DNA of 64,000 bases from Amblyomma americanum. Its lineage: Eukaryota > Arthropoda > Arachnida > Ixodida > Ixodidae. The notes beneath the pieces were generated by a model, which saw nothing but the letters and a program-made list of their open reading frames with translations, did not search any database and was not told the origin of the DNA. Of this stretch, positions 58,208 to 64,000 are shown one piece after another (position 1 is the stretch's first letter; each line of letters starts with the position of its first letter). Location of the stretch: NCBI RefSeq assembly GCF_052857255.1, contig NW_027526486.1, positions 1,116,001 through 1,180,000 on the forward strand. The letters are read 5' to 3'. Position numbers and translations under genes: made by a program.

Positions 58208-60126
58208 CTAGTTTCGATCTACAACGATGTATCCCGTTGTTTTGAGCTGGAATAGAAGTTTTCGCGCAGTTCTGAGAGAAAAAGTTGACACCTTTCTCTC
58301 GTCTACTCTTCGAAGACTTGTAAAATCGATGCCCGTGAATCTTGCTAGTTTCGATTTAAAACGATGTATCCCGTTGTTTTGAGCCGGAATACAAGTTTTC
58401 GCGCAGTTCTGAGAGAAAAAGTTTACACCTTTCTCTCGTGTACTCTTCGACGACTTGTAAAATCGATACTCGTGAATCATGCTAGTTTCGATCTAAAACG
58501 ATGTATCCCGTTGTTTTGAGCCGGAATACAAGTTTTCGCGCAGTTCTGAGAGAAAAAGTTTACACCTTTCTCTCGTGTACTCTTCGAAGACTTGTAAAAT
58601 CGATGCTCGTGAATCTTGCTAGTTTCGATCTAAAACGATGTAACCCGTTGTTTTGAGCCGGAATACAAGTTTTGGCGCAGTTCTGAGAGAAAGAGTTTAC
58701 ACCTTTCTCTCGTGTACTCTTCGACGACTTGTAAAATCGATGCTCGTAAATCTTGCTAGTTTCGATCTAAAACGATGTATTCCGTTGTATTGAGCCGGAA
58801 TACAAGTTTTCGCGCAGTTCTGAGAGAAAAAGTTTGCACCTTTTTCTCGTCTACTCTTCGACGACTTGTAAAATCCGTGCTCGTGAATCTTGCTAGTTTC
58901 GATCTACAACGATGTATCCCGTTGTTTTGAGCTGGAATAGAAGTTTTCGCGCAGTTCTGAGAGAAAAAGTTGACACCTTTCTCTCGTCTACTCTTCGAAG
59001 ACTTGTAAAATCGATGCCCGTGAATTTTGCTAGTTTCGATTTAAAACGATGTATCCCGTTGTTTTGAGCCGGAATACAAGTTTTCGCGCAGTTCTGAGAG
59101 AAAAAGTTTACACCTTTCTCTCGTCTACTCTTCGACGACTTATAAAATCGATGCCCGTGAATCTTGCTAGTTTCGATTTAAAACGATGTATCTCGTTGTT
59201 TTGAGCCGGAATACAAGTTTTCGCGCAGTTCTGAGAGAAAAAGTTTACACCTTTCTCTCGTGTACTCTTCGACGACTTGTAAAATCGATACTCGTGAATC
59301 ATGCTAATTTCGATCTAAAACGATGTATCCCGTTGTTTTGAGCCGGAATACAAGTTTTCGCGCAGTTCTGAGAGAAAAAGTTTACACCTTTCTCTCGTCT
59401 GCTCTTCGAAGACTTGTAAAATCGATGCTCGTGAATCTTGCTAGTTTCGATCTAAAACGATGTAACCCGTTGTTCTGAGCCGGAATACAAGTTTTGGCGT
59501 AGTTCTGAGAGAAAAATTTTGCATCTTTCTCTCGTCTACTCTTCGACGACTTGTAAGATCAATGCTCGTGAATCTTGCTAGTTTCGATCTACAACGATGT
59601 ATCCCGTTGTTTTGAGCCGGAATACAAAGTTTTCGCGCAGTTCTGAGAGAAAACGTTTACACCTTTCTCTCGTCTACTCTTCAACGACTTGTAAAATCGA
59701 TGCTCGTGAATCTTGCTAGTTTCAATTTAAAACGATGTATCCCGTTGTTTTGAGCCGGAATACAAGTTTTCGCAGAGTTCTGAGAGAAAAAGTTTACACC
59801 TTTCTCTCGTCTACTCTTCGAAGACTTGTAAAATCGATGCTCGTGAATCTTGCTAGTTTCGATCTAAAACGATGTAACCCGTTGTTTTGAGCCGGAATAC
59901 AAGTTTTGGCGCAGTTCTGAGAGAAAGAGTTTACACCTTTCTCTCGTGTACTCTTCGACGACTTGTAAAATCGATGCTCGTAAATCTTGCTAGTTTCGAT
60001 CTAAAACGATGTATTCCGTTGTATTGAGGCGGAATACAAGTTTTCGCGAAGTTGTGAGAGAAAAAATTTACACCTTTCTCTCGTCTACTCTTCGACGACT
60101 TGTAAAATCAGTGCTCGTGAATCTTG
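58208..60126. repeat. 14-monomer higher-order repeat (1919 bp), 3' set, unit 2
   Basis: Tandem copy of 56289-58207 with almost no differences (GAGGCGG near 60027; AAGTTGTGAGAG near 60049, where the monomer before unit 1 has AAGTTGTGTGAG near 56213). Confidence 0.87.
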
Positions 60127-61020
60127 CTAGTTTCGATCTACAACGATGTATCCCGTTGTTTTGAGCTGGAATAGAAGTTTTCGCGCAGTTCTGAGAGAAA
60201 AAGTTGACACCTTTCTCTCGTCTACTCTTCGAAGACTTGTAAAATCGATGCCCGTGAATCTTGCTAGTTTCGATTTAAAACGATGTATCCCGTTGTTTTG
60301 AGCCGGAATACAAGTTTTCGCGCAGTTCTGAGAGAAAAAGTTTACACCTTTCTCTCGTGTACTCTTCGACGACTTGTAAAATCGATACTCGTGAATCATG
60401 CTAGTTTCGATCTAAAACGATGTATCCCGTTGTTTTGAGCCGGAATACAAGTTTTCGCGCAGTTCTGAGAGAAAAAGTTTACACCTTTCTCTCGTCTACT
60501 CTTCGAAGACTTGTAAAATCGATGCTCGTGAATCTTGCTAGTTTCGATCTAAAACAATGTAACCCGTTGTTTTGAGCCGGAATACAAGTTTTGGCGCAGT
60601 TCTGAGAGAAAGAGTTTACACCTTTCTCTCGTGTACTCTTCGACGACTTGTAAAATCGATGCTCGTAAATCTTGCTAGTTTCGATCTAAAACGATGTATT
60701 CCGTTGTATTGAGCCGGAATACAAGTTTTCGCGCAGTTCTGAGAGAAAAAGTTTGCACCTTTTTCTCGTCTACTCTTCGACGACTTGTAAAATCAGTGCT
60801 CGTGAATCTTGCTAGTTTCGATCTACAACGATGTATCCCGTTGTTTTGAGCTGGAATGAAGTTTTCGCGCAGTTCTGAGAGAAAAAGTTGACACCTTTCT
60901 CTCGTCTACTCTTCGAAGACTTGTAAAATCGATGCCCGTGAATCTTGCTAGTTTCGATTTAAAACGATGTATCCCGTTGTTTTGAGCCGGAATACAAGTT
61001 TTCGCGCAGTTCTGAGAGAA
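60127..61020. repeat. 14-monomer higher-order repeat, 3' set, partial unit 3
   Basis: Follows the same order as 58208-59101 and then breaks: at about 61026 it switches to GTTTGCACC with AAAATCAATGC monomers. It contains one private deletion (GGAATGAAG near 60852 for GGAATAGAAG). Confidence 0.82.
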
Positions 61021-64000
61021 AAAGTTTGCACCTTTCTCTCGTCTACTCTTCGACGACTTGTAAAATCAATGCTCGTGAATCTTGCTAGTTTCGATCTACA
61101 ACGATGTATCCCGTTGTTTTGAGCTGGAATAGAAGTTTTCGCGCAGTTCTGAGAGAAAAAGTTTACACCTTTCTCTCGTCTACTTTTCGAGGACTTGTAA
61201 AATCGATTCTCGTGAATCTTGCTAGTTTTGACCTAAAACGATGTATCCCGTTGTTTTGAGCTGGAATAGAAGTTTTCGCGCAGTTCTGAGAGAAAAAGTT
61301 TACACCTTTCTATCGTCTACTTTTCGAGGACTTGTAAAATCGATTCTCGTGAATCTTGCTAGTTTTGACCTAAAACGATGTATCCCGTTTTTTTGAGCCG
61401 GTATACAAGTTTTCGCGCAGTTCTGAGAGAAAACATTTACACCTTTCTCTCGTCTACTCTTCGACGACTTGTATAATCGATGCTCGTGAATCTTGCTAGT
61501 TTCAATTTAAAACGATGTATCCCGTTGTTTTGAGCCGGAATACAAGTTTTCGCGCAGTTCTGAGAGAAAAAGTTTGCACCTTTCTCTCGTCTACTCTTCG
61601 ACGACTTGTAAAATCAGTGCTCGTGAATCTTGCTAGTTTCGATCTACAACGATGTATCCCGTTGTTTTGAGCTGGAATAGAAGTTTTCGCGCAGTTCTGA
61701 GAGAAAAAGTTGACACCTTTCTCTCGTCTACTCTTCGAAGACTTGTAAAATCGATGCCCGTGAATCTTGCTAGTTTCGATTTAAAACGATGTATCCCGTT
61801 GTTTTGAGCCGGAATACAAGTTTTCGCGCAGTTCTGAGAGAAAAAGTTTACACCTTTCTCTCGTGTACTCTTCGACGACTTGTAAAATCGATACTCGTGA
61901 ATCATGCTAGTTTCGATCTAAAACGATGTATCCCGTTGTTTTGAGCCGGAATACAAGTTTTCGCGCAGTTCTGAGAGAAAAAGTTTACACCTTTCTCTCG
62001 TCTGCTCTTCGAAGACTTGTAAAATCGATGCTCGTGAATCTCGCTAGTTTCGATCTAAAACGATGTATCCCGTTGTTTTGAGCCGGAATACAAGTTTTCG
62101 CGCAGTTTTGAGAGAAAAAGTTTACACCTTTCTCTCGTGTACTCTTCGACGACTTGTAAAATCGATGCTCGTGAATCTTGCTAGTTTCGATCTAAAACGA
62201 TGTATCCCGTTGTTTTGAGCCGGAATACAAGTTTTCGTGCAGTTCTGAGAGAAAAAGTTTACACCTTTCTCTCGTCTACTCTTCGACGACTTGTAAAATC
62301 GATGCTCGTGAATCTTGCTAGTTTCAATTTAAAACGATGTATCCCGTTGTTTTGAGCCGGAATACAAGTTTTCGCGCAGTTCTGAGAGAAAAAGTTTGCA
62401 CCTTTCTCTCGTCTACTCTTCGACTACTTGTAAAATTAATGCTCGTGAATCTTGCTAGTTTCAATTTAAAACGATGTATCCCGTTGTTTTGAGCCGGAAT
62501 ACAAGTTTTCGCGCAGTTATGAGAGAAAAAAGTTTACACCTTTCTCTCGTGTACTCTTCGACGACTTGTAAAATCGATGCTCGTGAATCATGCTAGTTTC
62601 GATCTAAAACGATGTATTCCGTTGTTTTGAGCCGGAATACAAGTTTTCGCGCAGTTCTGAGAGAAAAAGTTTACACCTTTCTCTCGTCTACTCTTCGACG
62701 ACTTGTAAAATCGATGCTCGTGAATCTTGCTAGTTTCAATTTAAAACGATGTATCCCGTTGTTTTGAGCCGGAATACAAGTTTTCGCGCAGTTCTGAGAG
62801 AAAAAGTTTGCACCTTTCTCTCGTCTACTCTTCGACGACTTGTAAAATCAGTGCTCGTGAATCTTGCTAGTTTCGATCTACAACGATGTATCCCGTTGTT
62901 TTGAGCTGGAATAGAAGTTTTCGCGCAGTTCTGAGAGAAAAAGTTGACACCTTTCTCTCGTCTACTCTTCGAAGACTTGTAAAATCGATGCCCGTGAATC
63001 TTGCTAGTTTCGATTTAAAACGATGTATCCCGTTGTTTTGAGCCGGAATACAAGTTTTCGCGCAGTTCTGAGAGAAAAAGTTTACACCTTTCTCTCGTGT
63101 ACTCTTCGACGACTTGTAAAATCGATACTCGTGAATCATGCTAGTTTCGATCTAAAACGATGTATCCCGTTGTTTTGAGCCGGAATACAAGTTTTCGCGC
63201 AGTTCTGAGAGAAAAAGTTTACACCTTTCTCTCGTGTACTCTTCGACGACTTGTAAAATCGATACTCGTGAATTATGCTAGTTTCGATCTAAAACGATGT
63301 ATCCCGTTGTTTTGAGCCGGAATACAAGTTTTCGCGCAGTTCTGAGAGAAAAAGTTTACACCTTTCTCTCGTTTGCTCTTCGAAGACTTGTAAAATCGAT
63401 GCTCGTGAATCTTGCTAGTTTCGACCTAAAACGATGTATCCCGTTGTTTTGAGCCGGAATAAAAGTTTTCGCGCAGTTTTGAGAGAAAAAGTTTACACCA
63501 TTCTCTCGTGTACTCTTCGACGACTTGTAAAATCGATGCTCGTGAATCTTGCTAGTTTCGATCTAAAACGATGTATCCCGTTGTTTTGAGCCGGAATACA
63601 AGATTTCGTGCAGTTCTGAGAGAAAAAGTTTACACCTTTCTCTCGTCTACTCTTCGACGACTTGTAAAATCGATGCTCGTGAATCTTGCTACTTTCGATC
63701 TAAAACGATGTATCCCGATGTTTTGAGCCGGAATACAAGTTTTCGCGCAGTTCTGAGAGAAAAAAATTTACACCTTTCTCTCGTGTACTCTTCGACGACT
63801 TGTAAAATCGATGCTCGTGAATCATGCTAGTTTCGATCTAAAACGATGTATCCCGTTATTTTGAGCCGGAATACAAGTTTTCGCGCAGTTCTGAGAGAAA
63901 AAGTTTGCACCTTTCTCTCGTCTACTCTTCGACGACTTGTAAAATCAGTGCTCGTCAATCTTGCTAGTTTCGATCTACAACGATGTATCCCGTTGTTTTG

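Larger units (their letters stand above)
17458..64000. repeat. 137-bp satellite array, right arm (about 340 monomers)
   Basis: Continuation of the same 137-bp satellite, in the same orientation and phase as the left arm. It runs to the end of the window, so the true array is longer. Apart from the 34-bp inserts at 51812 and 54999, no non-satellite sequence was seen. Variant monomers recur in long ordered blocks (14-, 20-, 22- and 23-monomer higher-order units), annotated separately. Small indel variants include a T-run of 7 to 10 bases before GAGCCGG, a 2-bp loss giving GGAAACAAG (near 46811, 46951, 48721 and 50371), and a 1-bp loss giving GTACTCTCGACG (near 30155, 32070, 34397, 37411, 39055 and 44266). 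Short open frames of 60-97 codons occur on both strands throughout but are by-products of the repeat. Confidence 0.97.

Noticed and set aside
1..64000. CRISPR array or bacterial tandem repeat
   Set aside because: There are no spacers: the whole 137 bp repeats. Neighbouring cas genes are absent, and the retroelement is eukaryotic.

Overview
The window is eukaryotic repeat DNA. About 58 kb (positions 1-11664 and 17444-64000) is an uninterrupted tandem satellite with a 137-bp monomer, roughly 425 monomers all in the same orientation. One 5.8-kb retroelement insertion lies inside it. I see no host gene, tRNA, rRNA, operon or CRISPR array. The long satellite suggests a centromeric, pericentromeric or other heterochromatic block. 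The retroelement is Penelope-like with a GIY-YIG endonuclease, which points to an animal. Its general look reminds me of arthropod elements, perhaps from ticks, but that taxonomic guess is weak. I do not recognise the satellite itself.

Layout. 1-11664 is the left satellite arm. It contains a 14-monomer higher-order repeat (1918 bp) present twice in tandem at 401-4236. 11665-17448 is a composite Penelope-like element (PLE). On the minus strand, reading leftwards from 15763, it has a 5'-truncated leading fragment (15763 to 14839), a complete 800-codon reading frame (14838 to 12436) and a second 3' untranslated/promoter region (12435 to 11665). Joined to it head-to-head at 15761-15763 is a 5'-truncated plus-strand copy (15761-17448). 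A 14-bp target-site duplication (11651-11664 and 17444-17457) brackets the whole composite. 17458-64000 is the right satellite arm, a mosaic of higher-order repeats: a trimer duplication, 14-, 20- and 22-monomer units, and a 3186-bp unit that carries a 34-bp foreign insert.

How the parts work together. The PLE open frame encodes a reverse transcriptase followed by a GIY-YIG endonuclease, the usual pair for target-primed reverse transcription. The promoter (TATA box) lies in the 3' region of the preceding copy and reads into the start codon of the next, which is the pseudo-LTR logic of these elements. Because the composite is inverted, both outer promoters point out into the satellite, so it could drive satellite transcription in both directions. 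The satellite appears non-coding. The many short open frames in it follow from the repeat.

Boundaries of the higher-order blocks were read by eye from shared variant positions and are good to tens of bases. Those of the PLE, its junction and its target-site duplication were placed to the base, apart from the few bases of ambiguity caused by microhomology.
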